Assembly: GCA_021106755.1 (NCBI GenBank) | Contig: JAIOTM010000074.1 | Coordinates: forward strand, 1-8,490 | Source of the DNA: Candidatus Cloacimonadota bacterium | Lineage (GTDB): Bacteria; Cloacimonadota; Cloacimonadia; Cloacimonadales; JAIOQZ01 | Length of the DNA: 8,490 nt | Direction of reading: 5' to 3' | Shown: positions 1 through 7,781 of the stretch, one piece after another | Position numbering within the stretch: position 1 is the first letter of the stretch | How the letters are laid out: each line of letters opens with the position of its first letter | Position numbers and translations under genes: made by a program | Notes under the pieces: generated by a model | What the model saw: the letters and a program-made list of their open reading frames with translations, nothing else | Told to the model about the DNA's origin: nothing | Databases searched by the model: none

Positions 1-2558
1 TTTAAGGTTTGAGTTTTGTCGAATCGGTCGGGATGAACAAAAATAATATCCCTGATGTGATTAAGCTTGCCGTTTCCCATCGCCTGACGACTCAGAAGAA
101 CAGCATCCGCGGGATTAATCTGGTCAGGATTAATCTCAATATCTTCCCCGGAAATATTCATTGGGCGAATTTGCAACAGATAGAATTGTGGTTTTTGTCC
201 TGGTATAATATCTAACGCGAACTCCAATTCCACGGCTACTCCAGTCGCTTCACTACCAATTTCCATTAATGAGTTAATCAATTCCAGCAGAGGAGGCTGA
301 TCATAGCGAATAATGTTTCGGAAGGTCAGTACCCGTGGACCCTCGGCAAACTTGAAATCGTTGAAATCCCGCCGGGAATTATCCCACACAGATGACAAGT
401 GCTTCAATTCCCCGTTCAACCGCGTGGAATTTATATTGAGCTTCACTAAAGTAGAAGCTTCACCTTTTTCCAGACTGAACAGCTTTGTTTTCAGGTCTAT
501 ACAATAAAACTCCTGCTGATTATTCTTTATCTGCTCTTCAGGTTTGTAGATGTCCACCATAGGTTGCAGGGGGCAAAAACGATGTGCCTTTTCACCATCG
601 ACAATTGTCTTGCCGAGACCAACTGCCAGGGCGGCGATTCCATCTTCGTTTCGGGAAAAAGCCGGATAAAAATTGTAAGATTGCACCACTCCCGAAATCA
701 TAGGGTAAAAATATCTTCCTTCCCGAACTGAGCCGGCAATCTCCTGAAGAACAACCGCCATCTTCTCTTCACTGAGCTTGAAATTGATACTCTCAATATA
801 TTGGCGGGCATTAGATTTCCATGGGGAAGCAAACACTTGTTTCACCGCGCTAATCAATTGTCTGAACCTTATTTCCGGGTCTCGATGCGAATTAGGCAGC
901 ATATAGGTTTCGTATATCCCCGCAAAAGGTAGCGATTGGGAATCTTCCAGCAAACCGGATGAGCGTACTGCCAGCGGAGTACTGAAACCTTCGCAGAAAA
1001 CGCGGAGTCGTTGGGTTAATTCTTCGGTTAGTTCACCTTTCTGGAAAATAGCCGTAATCTCGATGTCAGTTTTATCCCGCACTGCTTCGAAAATATTATT
1101 CTGCTCTATGAAGCTGTCATAAGCGTCTGTGCCGATAATACCTGTTCTGGGAATCTGCAACTGGATTTCAGGGAAACTCCATTGAAATTCCATTGTTACA
1201 AGAAGCGCGTTAAGAAAAGCAAGTCCTCGCCCTTTTCCTCCGAGTGAGCCTTCCGCGAAGCGGGTAATCTTGTCATCTTCCAGTAGAGATTCAGAATCGA
1301 AGTTAACAATTCGCCCCTTGTTCTCAGCTCTTCGGGCTTCGGTAGTTATTTCAATAAGGCAGGCTCTGAGTTCATCGGTGGAGGCAAAGTCCTCAATCAC
1401 CTGTGGGCGTATCTTTCGGGCTATCGCTATAGAACCATGGGCTATAAGCCATGCCGAAAAGTGATTCCTTCTACCATGAAACAGCAACGACTCATCCGGC
1501 ACTCTGTTCAGAGCTACCTCGAACTCAATATAGGTGCCAACCCTCTCAAATTCAACCCCCTGCTCGTTACGGAAAACGAAATCTCCAAAGCCAAGATTAT
1601 CGTGGATAAATTGAGTGTATTGGCGGTGCAGGTGATTGGAGTATTTGTAAACAAAATCGGTACCCAATGCTTCCGCTTTACGCTGATTAAACTTATCCGC
1701 GGACTGAATCATAATAGGCATATCAGGATTAGCCCGCCGGATACTTTCAATCAACAGTAGCCCACCTCCGGGATCAATCTCGCCTTCTCTTTCCAGATTG
1801 ACGCTTGTAAAAACGCCAACGAGATATTCGCGGTACTTCTCAAAATACAGCATCGCCTCTTCATAGGAATGAACAAGGATAACTTTGGGTCTTGCCCGCA
1901 TTCGCAGTCGCTTGTTAACATCGTTTTTCTCAAGGTAGATTAAATGTTGTGTCTGTTTCAGTATCTCCTCATAAATAAGCGGCAAAAATATCGAATAGAA
2001 CTTAATTGACTGCTCTGCCAGCAGAATTACCCGCACATCTCCTTCCCGCGTGTCAAAATCAATATTCTGCTTGTCTTCAATACACTTTATCATCGCCACA
2101 AAAAGCTGAGAATCTCCACCCCAGAGGAAAATATCATCAAACAATGTTAAATTGTTCGATTCCAGCCGAATCATCGCGGCATAGGCGTCCCGATCAACTA
2201 ATAGCAATACTGGTAAGCCAGGATGAGCATCCCGAATCATCTGAACAATGGAAAAAGGAGCTTCGTCAGCATAGCGCGTTACAATGATTGCTAAATCAAA
2301 TTCCTGCTGAGACAGTTTCCCCCTAACTTGCTCCGAATCCATCGTTACCGCTGTTACGCGGGGTGACATACTCAAGTCCAACTGCCTGTATTCACCCCGA
2401 ATCCGTTCTGAAAGGCGTCCGTCCTGCTCAAGTATAAAAGAATCATAATAGGTTGCAACAAGAAGGATATCACTTACCCGATCCTGCATCAGATTGTGAA
2501 ACGAGTCTTCACCAAATTTGAATTTGCTGTAAATCGTGCTGAGTTCTTCATGTTTCAT
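1..2558 (-). CDS. Pseudo-receiver / PPDK_N (PEP/pyruvate-binding) fusion protein, 3' end outside window
   Basis: The frame is open from an ATG at 2558 to the left edge: 852 codons and no stop, so the C terminus is missing. Seen: residues ~28-162 look like a first receiver-like fold (beta strand VSDILLVA, then FDLAIIV and PVLLLVD). Residues ~175-325 look like a second (VRVILLAEQS, LVGVFTSVN, PIMIQSAD, DFVYKYS). Neither has Asp at the end of strand 3; Ser252 sits there in the second. Residues ~436-800 form a PPDK_N ATP-binding domain: SLGGKGRGL (Lys442), PLAVRSSGLLEDS (Arg532), MAVVLQE, VGLGKTIVDG (646-655), VELEFALD (Glu779) and LLQIRPM (Arg798). Known: in PEP synthase and PPDK this domain transfers phosphate from ATP to a swivel-domain His. 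Inferred: ATP binding is intact, but acceptor and substrate are unknown. The protein resembles Bacteroidota 'PEP synthase' entries of about 1,000 aa that lack the swivel and PEP domains. The start is fixed by AGGA 7 nt upstream (2566-2569) and an in-frame stop at 2592-2594. It lies 97 nt after radA, with no clear terminator between. A symbol such as ppsA would be misleading. Confidence 0.88.
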   Translation of the reverse strand, partial: MKHEELSTIYSKFKFGEDSFHNLMQDRVSDILLVATYYDSFILEQDGRLSERIRGEYRQLDLSMSPRVTAVTMDSEQVRGKLSQQEFDLAIIVTRYADEAPFSIVQMIRDAHPGLPVLLLVDRDAYAAMIRLESNNLTLFDDIFLWGGDSQLFVAMIKCIEDKQNIDFDTREGDVRVILLAEQSIKFYSIFLPLIYEEILKQTQHLIYLEKNDVNKRLRMRARPKVILVHSYEEAMLYFEKYREYLVGVFTSVNLEREGEIDPGGGLLLIESIRRANPDMPIMIQSADKFNQRKAEALGTDFVYKYSNHLHRQYTQFIHDNLGFGDFVFRNEQGVEFERVGTYIEFEVALNRVPDESLLFHGRRNHFSAWLIAHGSIAIARKIRPQVIEDFASTDELRACLIEITTEARRAENKGRIVNFDSESLLEDDKITRFAEGSLGGKGRGLAFLNALLVTMEFQWSFPEIQLQIPRTGIIGTDAYDSFIEQNNIFEAVRDKTDIEITAIFQKGELTEELTQRLRVFCEGFSTPLAVRSSGLLEDSQSLPFAGIYETYMLPNSHRDPEIRFRQLISAVKQVFASPWKSNARQYIESINFKLSEEKMAVVLQEIAGSVREGRYFYPMISGVVQSYNFYPAFSRNEDGIAALAVGLGKTIVDGEKAHRFCPLQPMVDIYKPEEQIKNNQQEFYCIDLKTKLFSLEKGEASTLVKLNINSTRLNGELKHLSSVWDNSRRDFNDFKFAEGPRVLTFRNIIRYDQPPLLELINSLMEIGSEATGVAVELEFALDIIPGQKPQFYLLQIRPMNISGEDIEINPDQINPADAVLLSRQAMGNGKLNHIRDIIFVHPDRFDKTQTL

Positions 2559-2655
2559 GTTGATTTCCTGAACCAGAAATACTTTTATGATTCAGCTAAG
2601 TCAATGAATTATTTGTCAGAAATAGCTTTGAATAGTTTGAGGGTTGAAATCTTGT
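2559..2655 (-). other. Intergenic gap between radA and the PPDK_N fusion gene; weak promoter candidate
   Basis: This is the longest untranslated stretch in the window (97 nt), A+T rich. On the minus strand TTGACT (2599-2604) lies 17 nt before TATTTC (2576-2581), a possible sigma-70-like pair. It would put transcription initiation almost on the AGGA ribosome-binding site at 2566-2569, so it is doubtful. There is no GC-rich hairpin followed by a T-run, so read-through from radA is equally possible. Confidence 0.25.
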
Positions 2656-3978
2656 TTATTTCCCTTTCAAAAGCCGATAAAGGTCATTAATCCGGGCAAC
2701 CGTTACAATCGTCGGATCATCACTCTTTTTTTGTCCCGAAACAACAATTTTCTTATAGCCAAGCCGTTTTGCTTCGCTGATGCGGCGTTCCATATCGGCA
2801 ACAGGGCGTATATCTCCGTTCAAACCTATTTCACCAATAAACAGGGTCTGCTTCTCTGGTTCTGTTCCGCTCGCACTGGTTATCAGGGATGCGGCTAAGG
2901 CTAAGTCCACAGCGGGGTCTTTAGTTGTAATTCCGCCGGATAATCCAGCGAAAACGTCGCTCTGTCGCAGACTCAATCCCAGATGATTTTCAATAATCGC
3001 CAGCATAACCGCCAGCTTCTTGCTGTCATAGCCAATTACTACCCGCTGAGGAGTTCCGTAAGTAGCATCGGTTACGAGGCTCTGGAGTTCCACAAGAAAT
3101 GGTCGTGTTCCTTCGATAATGCAACTTATCGCGCCCCCACTTTCGTTATCACCCGAAAACAGCACAGATGGATTACCCACTTCGCGAAGACCATCGACTC
3201 GCATCTCGAAAATACCTATCTCCTGAGTGGAACCAAATCGATTCTTCACCGCGCGTAAAATTTTATATCGTCGATTAAGATCGCCTTCAAAGTACAAAAC
3301 CGTATCAACCATGTGTTCCAATATCTTAGGTCCTGCCACGAGTCCAGCCTTGGTTATATGCCCGACAATGAACACAGCCTTGTTATTCTGCTTCGCGAAA
3401 TCTATTAAAGCGGATGTACAACCCCGTAGTTGCTGGGTGCTTCCCGCCGCGCCATCTATTTCTCCATTGTAAACCGACTGGATAGAATCCACAACCAGTA
3501 CAGACGCGTTTGTTTCATTGGCAATTGCCAACGCCTGCGTAAGTTCCGGGTGGTTGAGGATATAGAGCGAATCCCCTGCTATACCTAACCTTTCAGCCCG
3601 GATTTTCAACTGCGAAAGGCTCTCTTCACCCGATACATAGAGCGTGTTGGTTCCATCATTAGAAATACGCTCTAACATCTGCATCATCAGGGTAGATTTA
3701 CCAACACCCGGCTCTCCCCCAATCAGCACTACTGCTCCGGGAGCGATACCACCTCCGAGAACAACATCCAGCTCTTTTATAGTGGTAGATGTCTTCTGAA
3801 TCCCGCGCGCGTCTATATCGGTTAGCTTGCAAGCCTCAGCGTGAGGTCTTCTGGTTCTTACCGATTGTTTTTGCGGCTTATCCATCTGAAACTGCCGTAG
3901 AGAATCCCACGCGCCGCAGAATGAACAGCGTCCTTCCCATTTGGGAAACTCGTTGCCGCATTCTCTGCAAATAAACAT
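2656..3978 (-). CDS. radA: DNA repair protein RadA (Sms)
   Basis: Cytoplasmic RecA-like ATPase that acts in homologous recombination and repair, promoting branch migration of recombination intermediates. It has 440 aa, a normal family length. Seen, in order: a four-cysteine zinc finger (Cys4, Cys7, Cys18, Cys21) around the typical FPKWEGRC; the Walker A loop GGEPGVGKST (87-96); Walker B LVVDS (161-165); the RadA-specific KNRFG motif (245-249); and a C-terminal Lon-protease-like domain (~270-440) with GGITTKDPAVDLA and GEIGLNGDIRPV. As in other RadA proteins, that domain should be structural, not proteolytic. ATG start at 3978 with a strong GGAGG (3983-3987) 4 nt upstream. The stop is TAA at 2656-2658. 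It is separated by 81 nt from the membrane-protein gene before it and 97 nt from the next gene. It is full length with all key residues, and I see no realistic alternative identity. Confidence 0.97.
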   Translation of the reverse strand: MFICRECGNEFPKWEGRCSFCGAWDSLRQFQMDKPQKQSVRTRRPHAEACKLTDIDARGIQKTSTTIKELDVVLGGGIAPGAVVLIGGEPGVGKSTLMMQMLERISNDGTNTLYVSGEESLSQLKIRAERLGIAGDSLYILNHPELTQALAIANETNASVLVVDSIQSVYNGEIDGAAGSTQQLRGCTSALIDFAKQNNKAVFIVGHITKAGLVAGPKILEHMVDTVLYFEGDLNRRYKILRAVKNRFGSTQEIGIFEMRVDGLREVGNPSVLFSGDNESGGAISCIIEGTRPFLVELQSLVTDATYGTPQRVVIGYDSKKLAVMLAIIENHLGLSLRQSDVFAGLSGGITTKDPAVDLALAASLITSASGTEPEKQTLFIGEIGLNGDIRPVADMERRISEAKRLGYKKIVVSGQKKSDDPTIVTVARINDLYRLLKGK

Positions 3979-4059
3979 TAATCCTCCAGAATATGGGCGT
4001 TCAACAAACTCAAAATAAATCTCATATTATTGCCTATGTGGTTGAATAACCTGACTCTA
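3979..4059 (-). other. Intergenic gap upstream of radA
   Basis: An 81-nt gap holding the radA ribosome-binding site GGAGG (3983-3987). I see no convincing -35/-10 pair and no rho-independent terminator. The short inverted repeat GGTTGAATAACC (4040-4051) has only a 4-bp stem and no T-run. Whether radA shares the upstream transcript or has its own promoter cannot be decided here. Confidence 0.4.
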
Positions 4060-5004
4060 TTAACAATCTGTTTCTTCCATATAACTCTCAAGATGACGAT
4101 AATTAAAGCACACTTTATGATAAATGTAGAGGAAAAAATTTACAGGAACGCCGATTAACAAACTCGTGGTAACGAAAAGCCCAATAATTCCAAGATTTTT
4201 CAGTAGATAATTCATGCTGGTAAAGGGAAATAAGCCTGCTCTTACTCCTTCAAGATGCCAGGCATACGCGATTATTGCTCCGTAAAACCGATATGTAATT
4301 ATAAAAATCGCAATGGAAAGTATCATCAGGAATATTCTGCCCACATAGTATATCAATATTTCCCACATGTTTTTCTGTATTATCGACAACATAGCGTTTA
4401 CTGCTTCGCCAATTGTTTTACCCCGTATCACAAAATAAACAACCCAGTCAAAAACAAGCATCTGATAGAGCAACATAAAGACATATCCACCCAACAGGAA
4501 AGTTGTAAGTGGAAATTCGGCACCTGTCGGCGTAAAAAGGAATCCGTCTGGAAGTATTATCATCAGGAATTTATAGAGTAAAAAAAGTAAAAAACTGACG
4601 ATAAACGTTCCCATAAAGAGTGCCAGAGCATGAATAAAAAGGAGTGTAACCATTTGAAAACGTGTTTTGCGATTCGGTTGAACACGACTGATTATTCCAA
4701 TAGTATAAACTTCCGCCGCGCATTTCCCGTAGAGGGCAACCAACAGTGCAGTACTGGTAATAAACAATACTAAGCGCACGGAAGAGGGATGAGCAAGCAG
4801 AGATGTAATAAAATTCGCGAAAGAAAGTTCGTCTAACGAGAGAAAGATAAATTGGTCAAAAAGAAGCAATTGCAACCCGTTCCATCCCCCAAGAATCATA
4901 GCGATAATCAGATAGCCGGCATCTCTGCCACCCATGCGCTCTAAAGTCCTGATGGTTTGCCGGAGTTTTCCACGCTGTCCGGTAATCATTCTGAGAATTC
5001 GCAA
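4060..5004 (-). CDS. Polytopic membrane protein of unknown function (about six TM helices)
   Basis: I do not recognise this family. The 314-aa product is strongly hydrophobic, with about six membrane segments at roughly 31-54, 76-106, 117-150, 165-192, 213-246 and 271-297. A basic N-terminal stretch (RGKLRQTIRTLERMGG, residues 11-26) and a short basic/acidic C-terminal tail (YRHLESYMEETDC) flank them. There is no signal peptide, no catalytic motif and no obvious transporter signature. The general look (long paired helices, Gly-Lys-Thr-Ile-Gly-Glu loop at 195-200) is that of the poorly characterised multi-helix DUF-type proteins. Two starts are possible. TTG at 5004 has GAGG 5 nt upstream (5010-5013) and overlaps ribF by 19 nt. 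ATG at 4989 (residue 6) overlaps the ribF stop as ATGA but has only a weak ribosome-binding site. I prefer TTG for its ribosome-binding site. Either start implies coupling to ribF translation. Stop TAA at 4060-4062. Confidence 0.82.
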   Translation of the reverse strand: MRILRMITGQRGKLRQTIRTLERMGGRDAGYLIIAMILGGWNGLQLLLFDQFIFLSLDELSFANFITSLLAHPSSVRLVLFITSTALLVALYGKCAAEVYTIGIISRVQPNRKTRFQMVTLLFIHALALFMGTFIVSFLLFLLYKFLMIILPDGFLFTPTGAEFPLTTFLLGGYVFMLLYQMLVFDWVVYFVIRGKTIGEAVNAMLSIIQKNMWEILIYYVGRIFLMILSIAIFIITYRFYGAIIAYAWHLEGVRAGLFPFTSMNYLLKNLGIIGLFVTTSLLIGVPVNFFLYIYHKVCFNYRHLESYMEETDC

Positions 5005-5915
5005 TTCTTCCTCACTCGCGCGATATCCGCGATAATAGCTTCTTTCAACTTCGCCAGAGAATCAAAATATTTTTCCGAACGTAATCGCTCATAAAAAACC
5101 AACTCTACATTCTGATGGTAAATTTCTTCGCTGAAATCAAGAACAAACGTTTCGATTGATACTCTTTCATCTGAACGAACCGTTGGGCTTACTCCTATAT
5201 TCGTAACGGAGTTGTATAGCGTATCCCCGATTTTTATCCTGGTTGCGTAAACACCCGGAGCAGGAATTAGTTTATGGGGGTCCTCTGGCTCTAAGTTAAT
5301 GGTCGGAAAACCAAGTTGACTTCCAATACTGAAGCCATGGACAACTTTACCGAGAACGCTGTATTGTCTGCCAAGAAATTTCGCGGCTCGCACGGTATCT
5401 CCCTGCTTGAGGAAATTACGGATTACACTGCTACTTATAATCACATCTCCAATCCGGCATGGAGCTACAAGTCTGACCTTAAATTTGTTTTCCGCCGCTT
5501 TCGCGCTTAAAGAGTAGTAATTACCCCGTCTGTTTCTGCCAAAATGGGTATCGTAGCCAACAACTATCTCCCGCGCTTTTATTTTATCCAGAAGTATAGA
5601 CTTCAGAAACTCGTCAGGCTCCATTCTGGATAGTTCCGGAGTGAATTTAAGATACAATACGCTGTCAACCCCTGCCTTCCGTAATAACTGCTCTTTTAAT
5701 CGTTTCTCTGTAAGCAGATATGGGCGGGTAACAAGATTAAGGGTCTCTAACGGGTGATGATAATAGGTCAGCACCACTGCTTCTCCATCTATAGCACGGG
5801 CACGTTCTACTAATTTTTTCAATAAACTCAAATGGCCGGGGTGAACGCCGTCAAATGTACCCATCGTCACTATCGGTTTTGTGAAAGTGCAATGTTTATC
5901 GTTACTGACAATCAT
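4986..5915 (-). CDS. ribF: Bifunctional riboflavin kinase / FAD synthetase RibF
   Basis: Cytoplasmic enzyme that phosphorylates riboflavin to FMN and adenylylates FMN to FAD. The 309 aa match the bacterial family. Seen: the N-terminal nucleotidyltransferase domain carries VTMGTFDGVHPGH (16-28), the HxGH-type nucleotide-binding signature, then VGYDTHFGRNRRG (119-131) and ISSSVIR (160-166). The C-terminal riboflavin kinase domain carries LGFPTINL (201-208, the G-x-PT-x-N motif), PGVYA (220-224), TNIGVSPT and SIETFVLDF, with Glu255 at the usual catalytic position. In the second motif, Thr123 stands where many RibF proteins have Phe; the GYD...FGRNR form is Bacteroidota-like as far as I recall. 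The ATG at 5915 overlaps the truB TGA as ATGA, and its ribosome-binding site is weak (GGTG), as expected for translational coupling. The 3' end overlaps the start of the membrane-protein gene. Both domains are complete and there is no sign of truncation. Confidence 0.96.
   Translation of the reverse strand: MIVSNDKHCTFTKPIVTMGTFDGVHPGHLSLLKKLVERARAIDGEAVVLTYYHHPLETLNLVTRPYLLTEKRLKEQLLRKAGVDSVLYLKFTPELSRMEPDEFLKSILLDKIKAREIVVGYDTHFGRNRRGNYYSLSAKAAENKFKVRLVAPCRIGDVIISSSVIRNFLKQGDTVRAAKFLGRQYSVLGKVVHGFSIGSQLGFPTINLEPEDPHKLIPAPGVYATRIKIGDTLYNSVTNIGVSPTVRSDERVSIETFVLDFSEEIYHQNVELVFYERLRSEKYFDSLAKLKEAIIADIARVRKNCEFSE
5005..5014 (-). promoter_or_regulatory. Ribosome-binding site favouring the TTG start of the membrane protein
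   Basis: On the minus strand TGAGG (5010-5014) is followed by 5 nt (AAGAA) and then TTG at 5004-5002. The rival ATG at 4989 would lie 20 nt from this site, too far for it to serve, and has no good site of its own. The site is inside the ribF coding sequence. Confidence 0.55.
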
Positions 5916-6775
5916 ATCAACACCGTTTCCGGTTTTAAGAGACCATCCTCAACACGGGCTATACCGCAGAATATTCCGTTAGAGTAAACCCGGCATTTAC
6001 CTGTGATGTCATCCTCTATCGGAGCTTTCTTCCCCTGACTGAAATCAATTTTCTCCATCTCCGAAATTTCCACGATTGGCAGATGCTCAAGCAGCAGGGC
6101 TGGGTCACATAAATGCTCCGTCCAGTTATCAACTGTAACACTCTCCAGCGGAAACGCGTCGGCCAGCTTCGTATTTCCAGCGGAAGTGCGACTCAAAGCC
6201 AGAGTGTATCCAGCCGAACCACATAAAGTACCAATAGTCTCCGATAATACTCTTATATAAGTACCTTTACTTACAAGCACATCGTACTCAAGTTCATCAT
6301 TCATGTACTCATGTAAATGAAACTCAAGAATTTGTACTGGACGGGAAGTAAGCACAACTTCCTGTTTTTTTCTCGCCAGCTTGTAAGCTCTTTGACCATT
6401 GATTTTAACAGCGGAATATTTAGGGGGAGTTTGCTCAGTTATTTTCAAAACATTTTCTTTTAGCAAAACGAGGTCGGAATCGGTCAAATCAGGAGGTGGA
6501 CTTTCGCTGTCAATTTCCCCTTCCGGGTCTCCTGTATCGGTTTGCTGACCAAATCGCATTTTTACGTGGTAGCCTTTAGTTTCGTTGGCAATATATTTGA
6601 TAAGGCGGGTAGCTTTTCCGGTTAAGATAAGCATTAGTCCGGTCGCGAATGGGTCGAGGGTGCCTGTATGCCCCATTTTTTTGATTTGAGTAGTTCTTCG
6701 CAATACGCGAATCACATCGAAAGAAGATATTCCCGCTGGTTTATCAATCAGGAATAATCCGCAGGTGTTATCCAT
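5912..6775 (-). CDS. truB: tRNA pseudouridine(55) synthase TruB
   Basis: Converts U55 in the T-loop of tRNAs to pseudouridine. 287 aa, normal for bacterial TruB. Seen: LFLIDKPAGISSFDVI (8-23), then the catalytic motif GHTGTLDPFATGLM (35-48) with nucleophile Asp41. Next come KGYHVKMRFGQQTDTGD (67-83) with the conserved Tyr69, TPPKYSAVKINGQRAYKLAR (116-135) and SKGTYIRVL (169-177), which carries the conserved SxGTYIR element. Residues ~230-287 form a shorter, less conserved C-terminal part that fits the PUA-like tail. The ATG at 6775 overlaps the end of the DHH phosphoesterase gene by 8 nt. GGAG lies 10 nt upstream (6786-6789), and a G-run directly abuts the start. The stop TGA overlaps the ribF ATG. 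Truncation, insertion or key-residue loss is not seen. Confidence 0.97.
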   Translation of the reverse strand: MDNTCGLFLIDKPAGISSFDVIRVLRRTTQIKKMGHTGTLDPFATGLMLILTGKATRLIKYIANETKGYHVKMRFGQQTDTGDPEGEIDSESPPPDLTDSDLVLLKENVLKITEQTPPKYSAVKINGQRAYKLARKKQEVVLTSRPVQILEFHLHEYMNDELEYDVLVSKGTYIRVLSETIGTLCGSAGYTLALSRTSAGNTKLADAFPLESVTVDNWTEHLCDPALLLEHLPIVEISEMEKIDFSQGKKAPIEDDITGKCRVYSNGIFCGIARVEDGLLKPETVLI

Positions 6776-7781
6776 CCCCCAGTAGCTCCATCAGAGCATT
6801 GAGCATTGTTTGTTTTACTAGAGAAAGCGAACCGGAAATAGTGCAACCAGAAGCCTGAGTATGTCCCCCGCCACCAAATCGGCGAGCAAGTTTATTAACA
6901 TCTACCGTATCCGAACGGAGACTCAGACGGAAACTCGAAGCATCTCCCTGCTGAAAATAAACCAACACCTTTACTCCCTTCGCTCCTTTTAGCAATCGCG
7001 TTAGTTTTGAGGTCGCGCTTTGGTTCAACCCCATATATTCCAGCATTTTCAAAGTTGAGTGAACAAACATTATCTGTCCGTTACAATGTATTTCTATAGT
7101 TTCAAAAACCTGCCCGGTGAATTTCAACTCGGTGGGAGTCTTTCCCATAATAAAACTGCGTGTTATATATGCCGGGTTAAGACCTAACTGGCATAATGCT
7201 TCGCAAATGGCGAAAGTTGAGCCTTTAGTGTTACTGTTAACAAAGTTATCCGTGTCATTCAAAATAGTAGTATAAAGCGCGTTAGCAATATACAGAGCGG
7301 CAGGTCGCGGTAACCTGATTATTTCACTGCTGAACATACGGTAAAGTATTTCGCCCGTGCTTGCCGCTTCTATATCAATGAAAGTAATCGACTCTGGTTG
7401 TATTTCCTTTTCGTGATGATGATCAATCGCGAAAACGGAATTCGCGTGTTGCAGAAGCGGTTCGCACGTACCAACGCGGGATGGCTCGTGGCAGTCCATT
7501 TGCACAACAATATCATAGTGCATATCGGAAGAAAAAGTTATACATCTGTCAGCCGCGTTTAGAAACTCGTAAACTGCGGGTGGAGGTTCTTCCAAAACTA
7601 TGTCCGCCGGACGCTTGTAGTGTTTAAGAAGCAGTTCCTGAAATGCAAGGCAGGCAGCCAGTCCATCACCATCGGGTTTTTTATGGGTAATAAGTGCTAT
7701 GCTCTGTTCTCTCGAAAGAGTAATATCGAACTTTCTCTTTAATTCAGCAGTTGTATCAATCCTCATCTGTGTCCCTGTCAT
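6768..7781 (-). CDS. nrnA: DHH/DHHA1 phosphoesterase (NrnA-type nanoRNase / pAp phosphatase)
   Basis: Known role of the family: Mn-dependent hydrolysis of 2-5-nt RNA fragments, and in many members dephosphorylation of pAp. Some relatives also cleave cyclic-dinucleotide-derived linear dinucleotides. Seen (337-aa numbering): motif I ITHKKPDGDGLA (31-42; His33, Asp37, Asp39), motif II VVQMDCHEPSRVG (92-104; Asp96), motif III DHHH (120-123) and motif IV TTILNDTDNF (171-180; Asp176). The DHHA1 substrate-binding loop RRFGGGGHTQASG is at 300-312. All metal-binding residues are present, so it should be active. The longest frame starts at ATG 7781, but the in-frame ATG at 7766 (Met6) has AGGG 6 nt upstream, while the first ATG has only a weak site. 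I think 7766 (332 aa) is the real start, overlapping rbfA by 11 nt. Position between rbfA and truB is a common bacterial arrangement. Substrate choice (nanoRNA, pAp or pApA-like) cannot be read from the sequence, so the symbol is by family and context. Confidence 0.88.
   Translation of the reverse strand: MTGTQMRIDTTAELKRKFDITLSREQSIALITHKKPDGDGLAACLAFQELLLKHYKRPADIVLEEPPPAVYEFLNAADRCITFSSDMHYDIVVQMDCHEPSRVGTCEPLLQHANSVFAIDHHHEKEIQPESITFIDIEAASTGEILYRMFSSEIIRLPRPAALYIANALYTTILNDTDNFVNSNTKGSTFAICEALCQLGLNPAYITRSFIMGKTPTELKFTGQVFETIEIHCNGQIMFVHSTLKMLEYMGLNQSATSKLTRLLKGAKGVKVLVYFQQGDASSFRLSLRSDTVDVNKLARRFGGGGHTQASGCTISGSLSLVKQTMLNALMELLGDG

Noticed and set aside
1437..1760. Plus-strand ORF of 107 aa
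   Set aside because: Antisense to the middle of the well-supported PPDK_N fusion gene, whose frame is continuous and carries conserved motifs; no recognisable domain on the plus strand.
1751..1933. Minus-strand ORF of 60 aa with several Cys
   Set aside because: It lies out of frame within the large minus-strand gene; the Cys spacing is not a known motif.
2564..2581. Small inverted repeat (ATTTCTG / CAGGAAAT) over the ribosome-binding site of the PPDK_N fusion gene
   Set aside because: The stem is about 7 bp, A/T rich and has a bulge; too weak to call a regulatory hairpin.
4040..4051. Inverted repeat GGTTGAATAACC after the membrane-protein gene as a terminator
   Set aside because: Only a 4-bp stem and no T-run on the minus strand.
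4255..4581. Plus-strand ORF of 108 aa
   Set aside because: It is antisense inside the membrane-protein gene, has no family signature, and reads like a shadow of hydrophobic codons (rich in Tyr, His, Lys, Gln).
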